From contig NZ_PGFF01000001.1 of NCBI RefSeq assembly GCF_002797715.1, forward strand, positions 1,945,304-2,009,303: 64,000 nt of DNA, given 5' to 3'. Every line of letters starts with the position of its first letter. Within the stretch, counting starts at the first letter, position 1. This DNA is from Diaminobutyricimonas aerilata. Its GTDB lineage: Bacteria; Actinomycetota; Actinomycetes; Actinomycetales; Microbacteriaceae. The position numbers and the translations under genes were made by a program. The notes below the pieces were generated by a model. It was not told the origin of the DNA. It made no database searches and worked only from the letters and a program-made list of their open reading frames with translations. This document shows, in pieces, positions 55,103 through 64,000 of this stretch.

Positions 55103-56527
55103 TTACGCGCGCGAACCGAGTCGCGACAACAGGAGCGCCTCGCTCAGGATGCCGCGGTGGAAGACGCCCAGGTGCAGCGACTCGTTCGGGCTGTGCGCGC
55201 GCGAGTCCGGGTCCTCGACGCCGGTGATCAGAATCTGCGCCTGCGGGAACACCTCCACGAGGTCGGCGACGAAGGGGATGCTGCCGCCGACGCCCATGAG
55301 CACGGGCTCGGCGTCCCACGCGTCGCGCATCGCGTCGAGAGCGGCGGCGGCGACCGGCCCGCTCGTGTCGACGAGGAACGGCGCGCCGAGGTCGATGTCG
55401 GTGATCTCCACCCGGGCGCCGAACGGGGTGTGGTCGGTGAGGTGCTTCTCGACGGCGGCGAACGCCTCGGTGGGGCTCTGCCCGGGCGCGATGCGCACGC
55501 TGATGCGGCCTCGGAGCTTCGGGCTGAGCGTGTTGGAGGCGTTGAGCACGCTCGTCGCGTCGATGCCGACGACCGTGATGCTCGGCTGGTACCAGAGGCG
55601 GCTCAGGATGGTGCCGCGCCCGATGGGCGTGACGCCGTCGAGCAGTCCCGACTCGCGTCGCAACTGCGCCTCGTCGTAGGGCGGCGTCTCTGCCTCGTAC
55701 GAGCGCAGCCCCTCGACCGCGACCGCGCCCTCGTCGTCGTGCAGGGTCGCGAGGAGCTTGATCATCGCCGTCATCGCATCCGGCACCGCGCCGCCGAACA
55801 TGCCCGAGTGCGACGCGTGGTCGAGGGTCTCGATCGTGAAGTTGAAGGTGACGTTGCCGCGCAGCGCGGCGGTGAGGGCCGGGGTCTCGGTGTCCCAGTT
55901 GCCGGAGTCGGCGACGATGATGACGTCAGCGGCGAGCTGATCGCGGTGCTGGGCGAGGAAGCTCGAGAACGAGCGGGAGCCGAACTCCTCCTCACCCTCG
56001 ATGAAGACGACGAGACCGAGGTCGAAGTCGGGGCCGTGCGCGGCGATGAGCGCCCGGATCGACGCGATGTGCGACATGATGCCGGCCTTGTCGTCGGCGG
56101 TTCCGCGTCCGTAGAGCCGGTCGCCGCGCAGCGTCGGCTCGAACGCCGGCGACAACCAGCCGCTCTCGTCGCCCACCGGCTGCACGTCGTGGTGCGCGTA
56201 GAGCAGCACTGTGGGCGCACCGTTGCGGGCCGCGCGCGTGCCGAGCACCGCCGGCTGCCCCAGCTCGTCACTCCCGGGGATCGGTGCGCGGGAGATCACG
56301 ACCTCGTCGAACGCCCCCGTCTCCTCGAACAGCGCGCGCACCGCCTCGGCGCTCGCCTGCACGTGCGAGTGGTCGAAGCCCTCGAACGCCACCGAGGGCA
56401 CGCGGACGAGGCGCGACAGGTCGGCGATCGTGGCCGGCAGGCCCTCCTGCACCGCGGTGCGCACCGCCTCTTCGACGGCGGGTCGGTCGGATGCTGCGCT
56501 GCTGTTCGGAGCCTGGATCTCGGTCAT
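55103..56527 (-). CDS. M20-family dipeptidase
   Basis: A 474-residue zinc metallopeptidase of the M20 family. Metal and catalytic residues appear in LLYAHHDVQPVG (His and Asp), YGRGTADDKAGI (bridging Asp), IEGEEEFGSRSF (catalytic Glu) and the C-terminal GGSIPFVADLVEVFPQ. It cleaves dipeptides or related amides in known members; specificity is unknown. No signal peptide. It is divergent from the DUF3043 gene. Confidence 0.94.
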   Translation of the reverse strand: MTEIQAPNSSAASDRPAVEEAVRTAVQEGLPATIADLSRLVRVPSVAFEGFDHSHVQASAEAVRALFEETGAFDEVVISRAPIPGSDELGQPAVLGTRAARNGAPTVLLYAHHDVQPVGDESGWLSPAFEPTLRGDRLYGRGTADDKAGIMSHIASIRALIAAHGPDFDLGLVVFIEGEEEFGSRSFSSFLAQHRDQLAADVIIVADSGNWDTETPALTAALRGNVTFNFTIETLDHASHSGMFGGAVPDAMTAMIKLLATLHDDEGAVAVEGLRSYEAETPPYDEAQLRRESGLLDGVTPIGRGTILSRLWYQPSITVVGIDATSVLNASNTLSPKLRGRISVRIAPGQSPTEAFAAVEKHLTDHTPFGARVEITDIDLGAPFLVDTSGPVAAAALDAMRDAWDAEPVLMGVGGSIPFVADLVEVFPQAQILITGVEDPDSRAHSPNESLHLGVFHRGILSEALLLSRLGSRA

Positions 56528-56565
56528 GCGACTACTCTAGAGAGGACGTGAGAAGGCAGGTTCCC

Positions 56566-57147
56566 GTGGCCACAGCATCCGACAAGAAGGGCGCGGCCGC
56601 GCCGGAGACCCTCGAAGAGACGCAAGCGCGGCTGGCCGGCAAGGGCCGACCGACCCCGTCTCGACGCGAGCGGGAGGCGCAGCGCAAGCGCCCCCTCGTG
56701 CCCGAGGACCGCCGTCAGGCCAACAAGGAGGCGCGGGCCAAGCTCGCGCAGGCGCGCGAGAAGGCGCGCATCGGCATGGCGAACGGCGAGGAACGCTACC
56801 TCCCCGCTCGCGACAAGGGGCCGCAGAAGCGCTACGTGCGCGACTACGTCGACGCGCGCTTCAGCGTCGGCGAGGTCATGATCCCGCTCATGTTCCTCGT
56901 GATCGTGCTCACCTTCTTCCCGCAGCCCGAGATCCAGTTCTTCGGCATCCTCGCGCTGTGGGCGTTCTTCCTCGTCGCGATCATCGACTGCGTCGTGCTC
57001 GGGTTCCTGCTGAACCGACGCCTCAAGGAGAAGTTCGGCGAATCGCGCGTCGAGCGCGTGCGCTGGTACGCCGCCATGCGGGCGCTGCAGCTGCGCCCGA
57101 TGCGTCTGCCGAAGCCGCAGGTCAAGCGCGGCCAGTACCCCGCCTGA
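56566..57147 (+). CDS. DUF3043 membrane protein
   Basis: A 193-residue protein with a charged soluble N-terminus (PTPSRREREAQRKRPLVPEDRR), then YLPARDKGPQKRYVRDYVDARFSVGE and two membrane helices (VMIPLMFLVIVLTFFPQ and FFGILALWAFFLVAIIDCVVLGFLL), ending in a basic tail. This is the actinobacterial DUF3043 family, function unknown. GTG at 56566 is favoured by the upstream AGGCAGG; GTG at 56548 is an alternative. Confidence 0.88.
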   Translation: MATASDKKGAAAPETLEETQARLAGKGRPTPSRREREAQRKRPLVPEDRRQANKEARAKLAQAREKARIGMANGEERYLPARDKGPQKRYVRDYVDARFSVGEVMIPLMFLVIVLTFFPQPEIQFFGILALWAFFLVAIIDCVVLGFLLNRRLKEKFGESRVERVRWYAAMRALQLRPMRLPKPQVKRGQYPA

Positions 57148-57153
57148 TCCGCG

Positions 57154-57328
57154 CCGGTCAGCGGCGGCGGGCGGCGACCCGTCCGGATGCGGTCGCCCGC
57201 AGCTCTGTGAGGGGCTCGCGCGCCACTTCCGCGCACGCGCGACAGTTCTTCCTGTGGCGCGAGCGCGAACCCGTAGCGCGAGCGGCATCGGCTCGTCAGC
57301 AGCGGCGGCCGGTCAGCGGCGGCGGGCG
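57154..57328. repeat. 20-bp direct repeat around the pyrD 3' end
   Basis: CCGGTCAGCGGCGGCGGGCG occurs at 57154-57173 and again at 57309-57328. The second copy contains the stop codon and last codons of pyrD; the first lies in the 165-base DUF3043-pyrD gap. The intervening 135 bases contain no gene, only scattered GC-rich inverted repeats. Confidence 0.7.
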
Positions 57329-58335
57329 AGGCCCCGGTTGATCTGCCGCGCCCAGAACGGGCCGCGGTAGAGGAAACCGGTGTAGCCCTGCACGAGCGTG
57401 GCTCCCGCGTCGAGGCGCTCGGCGACGTCGTCCGCCGTCTCGACGCCGCCGACGGAGATGACGCACAAGTCGGACGGCACGTGTCGGCGGAGGATGCGCA
57501 GCACCTCGAGGGAGCGCGCGGCGAGTGGACGACCCGACAGTCCCCCGGCGCCGGCGGCGTCGACGACGGATCGGTCGGTGCGCAGTCCGTCGCGCGAGAT
57601 GGTCGTGTTCGTCGCGACGATCCCGTCGAGGCCGAGGCGCACGGCGAGGCCGGCGATCCCGGCGATCTGCTCGTCGTCGAGGTCCGGCGCGATCTTCACG
57701 AGCAGCGGGGTGCCCGCCGATGCGGCGCGCACCGCATCCAGCAGCGGCTCGAGCCGATCGAGCTCCTGCAGCCCGCGCAGCCCGGGCGTGTTGGGCGAGC
57801 TCACGTTGATGACGAGGTAGTCGGCGAGGGGCGCGAGCAGCCGGGTGCTCTCGAGGTAGTCCTCGACGGCGTCGTCGACCTCGACGACACGCGACTTACC
57901 GATGTTCACGCCGATCACGGGCCGGTCGGCGCGCCGGCGCGCGCGGGCGATCCGTTTCGCGGCCGCGCGGGCACCGTCGTTGTTGAACCCCATCCGATTG
58001 ATCACCGCACGGTCCGGGATGAGCCGGAACAGGCGGGGCCGCTCGTTGCCGGGCTGCGGCCGCGCCGTGATCGTACCGACCTCGACGTGTCCGAACCCGA
58101 GCTGGTGCAGGCCGATGATGCCCGCCCCGGTCTTGTCGAACCCGGCGGCCACGCCGAACGGCGACGGGAAGCGGAGTCCGAGCGCGTCCACCGCGAGCGA
58201 CTCGTCGGCGCGCGTCATCCGGTGCACCGCGCGACCGACGGTCGGCGGCAGGGCGCGGATGACGCCGAACGCGAGGTGGTGGGCGCGCTCCGGATCGAGG
58301 CGGGACAGGACGAGGCGGAACAGCAGCGGATACAT
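57313..58335 (-). CDS. pyrD: Quinone-dependent dihydroorotate dehydrogenase (class 2)
   Basis: Oxidises dihydroorotate to orotate in pyrimidine synthesis, passing electrons to menaquinone. The 340-residue protein has the class-2 N-terminal membrane-associating helices (MYPLLFRLVLSRLDPERAHHLAF), GVAAGFDKTGAGI, RMGFNNDGA, the catalytic-serine motif VINVSSPNTPGLR, LLVKIAPDL and GGVETADDVAERLDAGATLVQGYTGFLYRGP. ATG at 58333-58335, 11 bases after nrdR. Confidence 0.97.
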   Translation of the reverse strand: MYPLLFRLVLSRLDPERAHHLAFGVIRALPPTVGRAVHRMTRADESLAVDALGLRFPSPFGVAAGFDKTGAGIIGLHQLGFGHVEVGTITARPQPGNERPRLFRLIPDRAVINRMGFNNDGARAAAKRIARARRRADRPVIGVNIGKSRVVEVDDAVEDYLESTRLLAPLADYLVINVSSPNTPGLRGLQELDRLEPLLDAVRAASAGTPLLVKIAPDLDDEQIAGIAGLAVRLGLDGIVATNTTISRDGLRTDRSVVDAAGAGGLSGRPLAARSLEVLRILRRHVPSDLCVISVGGVETADDVAERLDAGATLVQGYTGFLYRGPFWARQINRGLARRR

Positions 58336-58346
58336 GCGCGGGCGGC

Positions 58347-58838
58347 CTACCGGCCGGTCCGCGCGTCGGGCGACTCGGCGTCGTCGGCCGGCTGGTGTTC
58401 GACGCGCAGGAGCGCGATCGCCGACTCGAAGTCGTCGAGGGAGTCGAAGCCCTGGTACACGCTCGCGAAGCGGAGGTAGGCGACCTCGTCGAGCTCGCGC
58501 AGCGGCGGCAGGATCGCGAGCCCGATGTCGTTCGCCTCGATCTGCGAGGCGCCCGTCGCACGGATCGACTCCTCGACCCGCTGGGCGAGCACCGCGAGAT
58601 CGGTGTCGGTCACCGGGCGACCCTGGCAGGCCTTGCGCACGCCGGAGACGATCTTCTCGCGGCTGAAGGGTTCGACCACGCCGTTGCGCTTGATGACGTT
58701 GAGGCTCGCCGTCTCGGTGGTGGTGAACCGCCGTCCGCATTCGGGGCACTGCCGCCGCCGCCGGATGGCGAGGCCGTCGTCGCTGGTGCGCGAGTCGATC
58801 ACCCGCGTGTCGGGATTACGGCAGAACGGGCAGAACAC
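58347..58838 (-). CDS. nrdR: Transcriptional repressor NrdR
   Basis: NrdR represses ribonucleotide reductase genes in response to (d)ATP. The 163-residue protein has the zinc ribbon [15 protein letters not shown]...CPECGRRF and an ATP-cone ([29 protein letters not shown]). ATG at 58836-58838. It sits between hisD and pyrD; a functional link is only through nucleotide supply. Confidence 0.96.
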   Translation of the reverse strand: MFCPFCRNPDTRVIDSRTSDDGLAIRRRRQCPECGRRFTTTETASLNVIKRNGVVEPFSREKIVSGVRKACQGRPVTDTDLAVLAQRVEESIRATGASQIEANDIGLAILPPLRELDEVAYLRFASVYQGFDSLDDFESAIALLRVEHQPADDAESPDARTGR

Positions 58839-58868
58839 CCGCTCAGGATACCGCTCGATGCGGCTCGA

Positions 58869-60170
58869 TCAGGCGAACCGCGCGTCGACGGCGTCGCCGT
58901 GGGCCGGCAGGTCCTCCGCGTCGCTCAGGGCGCGGATGCCGTCGCGCACCCGGGCGAGCGCGTCGCGGTCGTAGCGGACGACCTGCTGGGGGCGCAGGAA
59001 GGTCGCCGTGTTGAGACCCGACGAGAACCGGGACTGGCCTCCGGTCGGCAGCACGTGATTGGAACCGGCGAGGTAGTCGCCGAGGCTGACCGGGGTGTGC
59101 GGTCCGAGGAAGATCGCGCCCGCGCTGTCGATCGACTCGAGCACCGCCTCGGGATCGGCGGTCTGGATCTCGAGGTGCTCCGGACCGTAGGCGTTGCTGA
59201 AGCGTGCGGCGGCCTCGAGGTCGTCGACGAGCACGATCGCGGACTGCGGGCCGCCGAGCGCGGTGCGCACGCGGTCGGAGTGGTGGGTGCGCTCCACGAG
59301 GGCGGGGAGCGCGGCGATCACGCGTTCGGCGAGCCCGGCGTCGTCGGTGACGAGCAGTGCGGAGGCGAGCTCGTCGTGCTCCGCCTGGCTCACCAGATCG
59401 GCGGCGACGAGATCGGCCTCGGCGGTCGCGTCGGCGATCACGAGGATCTCGGTCGGACCGGCCTCCGCATCGATCGCGACCCGGCCGGCGACGGCGCGCT
59501 TCGCCGCGGCGACGAAGACGTTGCCCGGACCCGTGATGGCGTCGACGGGATCCAGCCCGAGCGACGGCACCCCGTACGCGAACGCACCGACCGCTCCGGC
59601 GCCGCCCATCGCGTACACCTCGTCGATGCCGAGCAGCCCCGCGGCGGCGAGGATCGTGGGGTGCACTCCCCCGGACTCGCGCTGGGCCGGGGAGGCGATG
59701 GCGATCGAGCGCACGCCGGCGACCTGGGCGGGGACGACGTTCATGACGACGCTCGACGGGTAGACGGCCTTGCCACCGGGCACGTAGAGCCCGACACGGT
59801 CGACCGCCTGCCAGCGCTGCACGACGACGGCACCGTCGTCGATGCGCGTCTCGGCCGGCGGCGGCACCTGGGCCGCGCTCGCGGCCCGCACGCGGGCGAT
59901 CGCCTCGGTGAGCGCCGCCCGCACGACCGGGTCGAGCCCGTCGACGGCCGCGGCGATGTCGGCGGACGGCACCCGCAGCGACGCGGGACGCACGCCGTCG
60001 AAGCGTTCGGCCTGCTCGAGCAGTGCCTCCTCCCCGCGGGCGATGACGTCGGAGATGAGTCCCTCGGCGATCGGCAGTGCCGACGCCGGGTCGACGTGTG
60101 CTCGCGGGACCGCCGCGAGCAGGGCGGCGCGGGAGGCGGGAAGCGGGCGCAGGTCGATCGTCTGGATCAT
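58869..60170 (-). CDS. hisD: Histidinol dehydrogenase
   Basis: The last two oxidation steps of histidine synthesis (histidinol to histidine), zinc- and NAD-dependent. The 433-residue protein shows VGLYVPGGKAVYPSSVVMN, DAITGPGNVFVAAAKRAV, DAEAGPTEILVIAD, SQAEHDELASALLV (metal ligands), and GDYLAGSNHVLPTGGQSRF. Other his genes are not in the window. TAGCAT at 60180-60185 on the minus strand is 9 bases before the ATG. Confidence 0.97.
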   Translation of the reverse strand: MIQTIDLRPLPASRAALLAAVPRAHVDPASALPIAEGLISDVIARGEEALLEQAERFDGVRPASLRVPSADIAAAVDGLDPVVRAALTEAIARVRAASAAQVPPPAETRIDDGAVVVQRWQAVDRVGLYVPGGKAVYPSSVVMNVVPAQVAGVRSIAIASPAQRESGGVHPTILAAAGLLGIDEVYAMGGAGAVGAFAYGVPSLGLDPVDAITGPGNVFVAAAKRAVAGRVAIDAEAGPTEILVIADATAEADLVAADLVSQAEHDELASALLVTDDAGLAERVIAALPALVERTHHSDRVRTALGGPQSAIVLVDDLEAAARFSNAYGPEHLEIQTADPEAVLESIDSAGAIFLGPHTPVSLGDYLAGSNHVLPTGGQSRFSSGLNTATFLRPQQVVRYDRDALARVRDGIRALSDAEDLPAHGDAVDARFA

Positions 60171-60179
60171 GGCCCGACC

Positions 60180-60185
60180 ATGCTA
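60180..60185 (-). promoter_or_regulatory. Candidate -10 element of hisD
   Basis: TAGCAT on the minus strand lies 9 bases before the hisD ATG, giving a near-leaderless transcript for hisD-nrdR-pyrD. Confidence 0.35.
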
Positions 60186-60250
60186 TTGCGTGCCACCTGG
60201 CACCCCGGCCCGGGGAATAGGGCAGGCCCGCCCGCTCTTGATGCAGGTGT

Positions 60251-60751
60251 ATGGACGACACCCGCCCCGCCGACGACACCGCGGCGTTCCGGCACGCGTT
60301 CCGCCGTCACGCGGCCGGAGTGGTCGCGATCACGACGGTTCTGCCCGACGGCACGCCCGCGGGGTTCACCGCCACCTCGGTCGCCTCACTCGCCGCGGAT
60401 CCGCCGCTCGTGACCTTCAACATGGCCCGTACCGCGAGCACCTGGCCCGCGGTCGCGGAAGGCACCCACGTCATCGTGCACATGCTCGGAGCCCGCAACC
60501 GCACGGCGGCCGAGCGTCTCGCCGGGCCGGCCGGACGCCGCTTCGAGGGCGACCATTGGACCCCCGGCCCGCTCGGCATCCCGTTGCTGCGGGACGTGAC
60601 CGCGTGGATGCTCGTTCGCATCGTGGACCGGGTGGCGGTCGCGTCGGCCGCCGTCGTCGTCGCGCAGGTCGAGGACGGCGGGCTCGGCGAGCCCGACGTG
60701 CCGCTCATCTACCACGAGCGTCAGTACTGGCGCCCGGGCGATCCGGCCTGA
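60251..60751 (+). CDS. Flavin reductase domain protein (flavin-binding split barrel)
   Basis: A 166-residue FMN-binding protein. The start AFRHAFRRHAAGVVAITTVLPDGTPAGFTATSVASLAADPPLVTFNM is the flavin-reductase/HpaC-type motif, and IYHERQYW the C-terminal one. It likely reduces flavin with NAD(P)H for a partner monooxygenase, which is not encoded nearby. It is divergent from hisD and convergent with dnaE, 6 bases apart. Confidence 0.92.
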   Translation: MDDTRPADDTAAFRHAFRRHAAGVVAITTVLPDGTPAGFTATSVASLAADPPLVTFNMARTASTWPAVAEGTHVIVHMLGARNRTAAERLAGPAGRRFEGDHWTPGPLGIPLLRDVTAWMLVRIVDRVAVASAAVVVAQVEDGGLGEPDVPLIYHERQYWRPGDPA

Positions 60752-60757
60752 CCCGCT

Positions 60758-63700
60758 CTAGGCGAGACAGGACGGACCGAGCAGCGTCTTGAGCTCCCCG
60801 TAGAGATCGGCGCTCACCCGCACCGGATACGGGATCTCGAACACGCGAGCCGTGTCGCCCTTGAGCAGGCGCAACCGTACCTCGCTCTCGCCCTTGTGCC
60901 GGGCGAGCACGTCGCGCAGTTCGCTCACGAGCTCGGTGGTCGCACGCTGCTCCGGGGTCTGGATGACGAGCGTGCCGATCTCCCCCGCGGCACTGACATC
61001 CGGCTGGAACATGCTCGCGGCGTGCAGGTTCATGCCGTCGTCGCGCGCACTGACCCGGCCGCGCACGACGACGATGGTGTCGCTCTGCAGTCCGGGGGCG
61101 AACTCCTGGTACGTCTTGCCGAGGAACAGCACGGTGATCTCGCCGCCGAAGTCCTCGATCTGCACCATGCCGTACTGGTTGCCGGAGTTGCGTGCGGTGC
61201 GATGCTGCACGCTCGTCACGAGCCCGGCGATCGTGACGATCTCACCGTCGGAGACCGCCTCGCCGCCGAGCAGGTCGGCGATGCCGACGGTGGCGTGCTT
61301 GGCGAGTTCGAGCTCGAGCCCGGCGAGCGGATGATCGGAGACGTAGAGCCCGAGCATCTCGCGCTCGAAGGCGAGCTTGTCGCGCTTGGACCACTCGGGG
61401 CGATCCGGCACACGCAGGCCCTCCTGCGGTTCGTCCCAGAGCGACTCGAAGTCGAAGCCGACCTGGCCGTTGGCCTCCGCGCGCTTCTCGCTCACGGCGG
61501 CGTCGATCGCGTCCTCGTGGATCTCGAGCATCGCCCGGCGGGTCGCCCCGAGGGAGTCGAACGCGCCCGCCTTGATGAGCGACTCGACCGTGCGCTTGTT
61601 GGCGACGGGGATCGGCACCTTCTTGAGGAAGTCGTGGAAGGAGGTGAACGCGCCCTTCTGCTCGCGCACGGCACGGATCTGCTCGACGACGTTGAAGCCG
61701 ACGTTGCGCACCGCCCCGAGCCCGAAGCGGATGTCCTCGCCGACGGCCGCGAAGAATCCGATCGACTCGTTCACATCCGGCGGCAGCACCTTGATGCCCA
61801 TGCGACGGCACTCGTTGAGGTACAGCGCGAGCTTGTCGCGCGCGTCGCCGACGCTCGTGAGCAGGGCGGCCATGTACTCGGCCGGGTAGTGCGCCTTGAG
61901 GTACGCGGTCCAGTAGCTGAGCACGCCATACGCGGCGGAGTGCGCCTTGTTGAAGGCGTAATCCGAGAACGGCAGCAGGATGTCCCAGAGGGTCTGGATG
62001 GCCTCGTCGGAGTATCCGTTGGCCTTCATGCCGCCGGAGAAGCCCTCGAACTGCTTGTCGAGTTCGGCCTTCTTCTTCTTGCCCATGGCGCGGCGCAGGA
62101 TGTCCGCTTGACCGAGTGAGAAGCCCGCGACCTTCTGCGCGATCGCCATGACCTGCTCCTGGTAGATCACGAGGCCGTAGCTCGTCGAGAGGATCTCGTC
62201 GAGCGGCTCCGCGAGCTCAGGGTGGATCGGCACGATCTCCTGCTGCCCGTTCTTTCGCAGCGCGTAGTTGGTGTGCGAATTCGCGCCCATCGGGCCCGGA
62301 CGGTACAGCGCGATCAGGGCGGAGATGTCTTCGAAGTTGTCGGGCTTCAACAGGCGGAGCAGCGACCGCATGGGTCCGCCGTCGAGTTGGAAGACGCCGA
62401 GGGAGTCGCCGCGCGAGAGCAGCGCGTACGCCTCCGGGTCGTCGAAGTCGAGGTCTTCGAGCACCGGGCGGAAGCCGCGGTTCGCGGCGATGTTGTCGAG
62501 CGCGTCGTCGATGATCGTGAGGTTGCGCAACCCCAGGAAGTCCATCTTGATGAGCCCGAGGGCCTCGCACGCCGGGTAGTCGAACTGCGTGACGATCTGG
62601 CCGTCCTGCTCCCGCTTCATGATCGGGATGATGTCGATGAGCGGTTCGCTCGACATGATGACGCCGGCGGCGTGCACGCCCCACTGGCGCTTGAGGTTCT
62701 CGAGTCCGAGCGCGGTGTCGAACACCTTCTTGGCGTCGGGGTCGGTCTCGAGCACCGCCCGGAAGTCGCCCGCCTCCTTGTAGCGCTCGTGCGACGGGTC
62801 GACGATGCCGGAGAGCGGGATGTCCTTGGCCATGATGGGCGGCGGCATCGCCTTGGTGAGCTTCTCGCCCATGCCGAAGGGGAAGCCGAGCACGCGCGAG
62901 GAGTCCTTGAGCGCCTGCTTCGCCTTGATCGTGCCGTACGTCACGATCTGCGCCACCCGCTCGTCGCCGTACTTCTCGGTGACGTAGCGGATGACCTCAC
63001 CGCGCCGGCGCTCGTCGAAGTCCACATCGAAGTCGGGCATCGAGACGCGGTCGGGGTTCAGGAACCGCTCGAAGATGAGTCCGTGACGCAGCGGGTCGAG
63101 GTCGGTGATCCGCATCGCGTACGCCGCCATCGAGCCGGCGCCCGAGCCGCGGCCCGGGCCGACGCGGATCCCGTTGCGCTTGGACCAGTTGATGAAGTCG
63201 GCGACGACGAGGAAGTAGCCGGGGAACCCCATCTGGACGATGACGCCCTTCTCGTACTCCGCCTGCGCGCGCACCTCGTCGGGGATGCCGTCCGGGTAGC
63301 GGTACTCGAGGCCGGCGTCGACCTCCTTGACGAACCAGCTCTCCTCGGTCTCCCCCTCGGGCACCGGGAAGCGGGGCATGTAGTTGGCGCGCTCGTTGAA
63401 CTCGACCTCGCACCGCTCCGCGATGAGCAGCGTGTTGTCGCACGCCTCCGGGTAGTCGCGGAACAGGTGCCGCATCTGCTCGGCGCTCTTGAGGTAGAAC
63501 TCGTCCGCGTCGAACTTGAAGCGGTTCGGGTCGTCGAGCGTCGTGCCCGACTGCACGCACAGCAGCGCCGCGTGCGAGGTGGCGTCGTGGGCGTGGGTGT
63601 AGTGCAGGTCGTTGGTGGCGACGAGCGGGAGGTCGAGGTCTTTCGCGAGCCGGATGAGGTCGCTCATGACGCGGCGCTCGATGCCGAGGCCGTGGTCCAT

Positions 63701-64000
63701 GATCTCGGCGAAGAAGTTCTCCTTGCCGAAGATCTCGCGGAACTCCCCCGCCGCCTTCTTGGCCTCCTCGTACTGCCCGAGACGCAGCCGGGTCTGCACC
63801 TCGCCGCTCGGGCAGCCGGTCGTGGCGATGAGGCCCTTGCCGTAGGTGTTCAGCAGGTCGCGGTCCATCCGCGGCTTGAAGTAGTAACCCTCGATCGACG
63901 CCTTCGACGAGAGGCGGAAGAGGTTGTGCATGCCCTCCGTCGAGGCGGACAGCAGGGTCATGTGCGTGTATGCGCCGGCGCCGGAGACGTCGTCCTCGCC
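60758..64000 (-). CDS. dnaE: DNA polymerase III alpha subunit (5' end cut by window edge)
   Basis: The replicative polymerase catalytic subunit. 1080 codons are visible and the stop is at 60758; roughly the first 80-100 residues lie outside. The partial PHP domain (ATTGCPSGEVQTRL, NDLHYTHAHDAT) is followed by polymerase motifs VGPGRGSGAGSMAAYAMRI, MPDFDVDFDERRRGEVIRYV (catalytic aspartates), GVHAAGVIMSS, and the helix-hairpin-helix plus OB fold (VTIAGLVTSVQHRTARNSGNQYGMVQIEDFGG). The end matches DnaE1-type, not the error-prone DnaE2. Confidence 0.97.
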   Translation of the reverse strand, partial: GEDDVSGAGAYTHMTLLSASTEGMHNLFRLSSKASIEGYYFKPRMDRDLLNTYGKGLIATTGCPSGEVQTRLRLGQYEEAKKAAGEFREIFGKENFFAEIMDHGLGIERRVMSDLIRLAKDLDLPLVATNDLHYTHAHDATSHAALLCVQSGTTLDDPNRFKFDADEFYLKSAEQMRHLFRDYPEACDNTLLIAERCEVEFNERANYMPRFPVPEGETEESWFVKEVDAGLEYRYPDGIPDEVRAQAEYEKGVIVQMGFPGYFLVVADFINWSKRNGIRVGPGRGSGAGSMAAYAMRITDLDPLRHGLIFERFLNPDRVSMPDFDVDFDERRRGEVIRYVTEKYGDERVAQIVTYGTIKAKQALKDSSRVLGFPFGMGEKLTKAMPPPIMAKDIPLSGIVDPSHERYKEAGDFRAVLETDPDAKKVFDTALGLENLKRQWGVHAAGVIMSSEPLIDIIPIMKREQDGQIVTQFDYPACEALGLIKMDFLGLRNLTIIDDALDNIAANRGFRPVLEDLDFDDPEAYALLSRGDSLGVFQLDGGPMRSLLRLLKPDNFEDISALIALYRPGPMGANSHTNYALRKNGQQEIVPIHPELAEPLDEILSTSYGLVIYQEQVMAIAQKVAGFSLGQADILRRAMGKKKKAELDKQFEGFSGGMKANGYSDEAIQTLWDILLPFSDYAFNKAHSAAYGVLSYWTAYLKAHYPAEYMAALLTSVGDARDKLALYLNECRRMGIKVLPPDVNESIGFFAAVGEDIRFGLGAVRNVGFNVVEQIRAVREQKGAFTSFHDFLKKVPIPVANKRTVESLIKAGAFDSLGATRRAMLEIHEDAIDAAVSEKRAEANGQVGFDFESLWDEPQEGLRVPDRPEWSKRDKLAFEREMLGLYVSDHPLAGLELELAKHATVGIADLLGGEAVSDGEIVTIAGLVTSVQHRTARNSGNQYGMVQIEDFGGEITVLFLGKTYQEFAPGLQSDTIVVVRGRVSARDDGMNLHAASMFQPDVSAAGEIGTLVIQTPEQRATTELVSELRDVLARHKGESEVRLRLLKGDTARVFEIPYPVRVSADLYGELKTLLGPSCLA

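Overview
The window is high-GC DNA from an actinobacterium, most likely a Microbacteriaceae/Micrococcales genome (inference from family content and gene order; no 16S rRNA is present). Supporting evidence is the set of actinobacteria-restricted families seen together (DUF3000, DUF3043, DUF3093, DUF3159, DUF3710, DUF4193, SepH), a yebC-ruvCAB-yajC-secDF-rel block, a DUF3000-rnd-thiolase-fadB-dxs block, a ctaC-ctaD-ctaF oxidase cluster, many GTG starts and dense 1-4 bp gene overlaps. It is almost entirely chromosomal backbone. No insertion sequence, prophage, CRISPR array or rRNA was found.

Layout. 1-8.8 kb (minus strand): 3' part of rel ((p)ppGpp synthetase/hydrolase), a rhodanese, secF, secD, yajC, ruvB, ruvA, ruvC, yebC. 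9.1-14.7 kb: pdxT and pdxS (de novo PLP), divergent pdxY (PLP salvage), HIT protein, thrS and two tiny translationally coupled genes. 14.8-17.9 kb: DedA protein, an uncharacterised 85-aa protein coupled to a P-loop kinase, a TetR regulator and its divergent membrane-protein target. 18-18.6 kb: a Gly-Cys-Val(GAC) tRNA operon on the minus strand and a tRNA-Val(CAC) on the plus strand, with a duplicated tRNA 3' end. 18.6-23.3 kb: Pr6Pr-type membrane protein, a degenerate Amt-like protein, amt with a GlnR-type box, nhaA. 23.3-29.6 kb: zapE, sulfurtransferase-SufE-reductase operon, alpha/beta hydrolase, DUF3000, rnd. 29.6-33 kb: fatty-acid oxidation fadA-fadB. 33-38.6 kb: small ORF, large LuxR regulator, DHFR-like reductase, and a MerR/HEAT operon in which the first gene is out of frame at a tetranucleotide repeat. 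38.6-47.4 kb: dxs, acn, DUF3159-DUF3710-dut, DUF3093, DUF4193, sepH. 47.4-54.6 kb: phosphodiesterase, parC, GNAT, ctaF-ctaD-ctaC. 54.7-64 kb: erpA, M20 dipeptidase, DUF3043, pyrD, nrdR, hisD, flavin reductase and the 3' nine-tenths of dnaE.

Most genes are core metabolism: protein export, recombination, vitamin B6, tRNA charging, isoprenoid precursor, TCA cycle, respiration, pyrimidine/histidine synthesis and replication. The least explained parts are (i) the MerR-HEAT/HEAT operon, with a classical 19-bp-spacer MerR promoter and a CCGT repeat that puts its first gene out of frame, consistent with an on/off switch; (ii) the Amt paralogue lacking the pore histidines directly behind a GlnR-type controlled amt; (iii) the uncharacterised coupled pairs at 14.2-14.7 and 15.6-16.4 kb; and (iv) strong palindromes in front of the tetR and acn genes. 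A recurrent signal is a TAnnnT hexamer 6-9 nt before the start codon, suggesting widespread leaderless transcripts.
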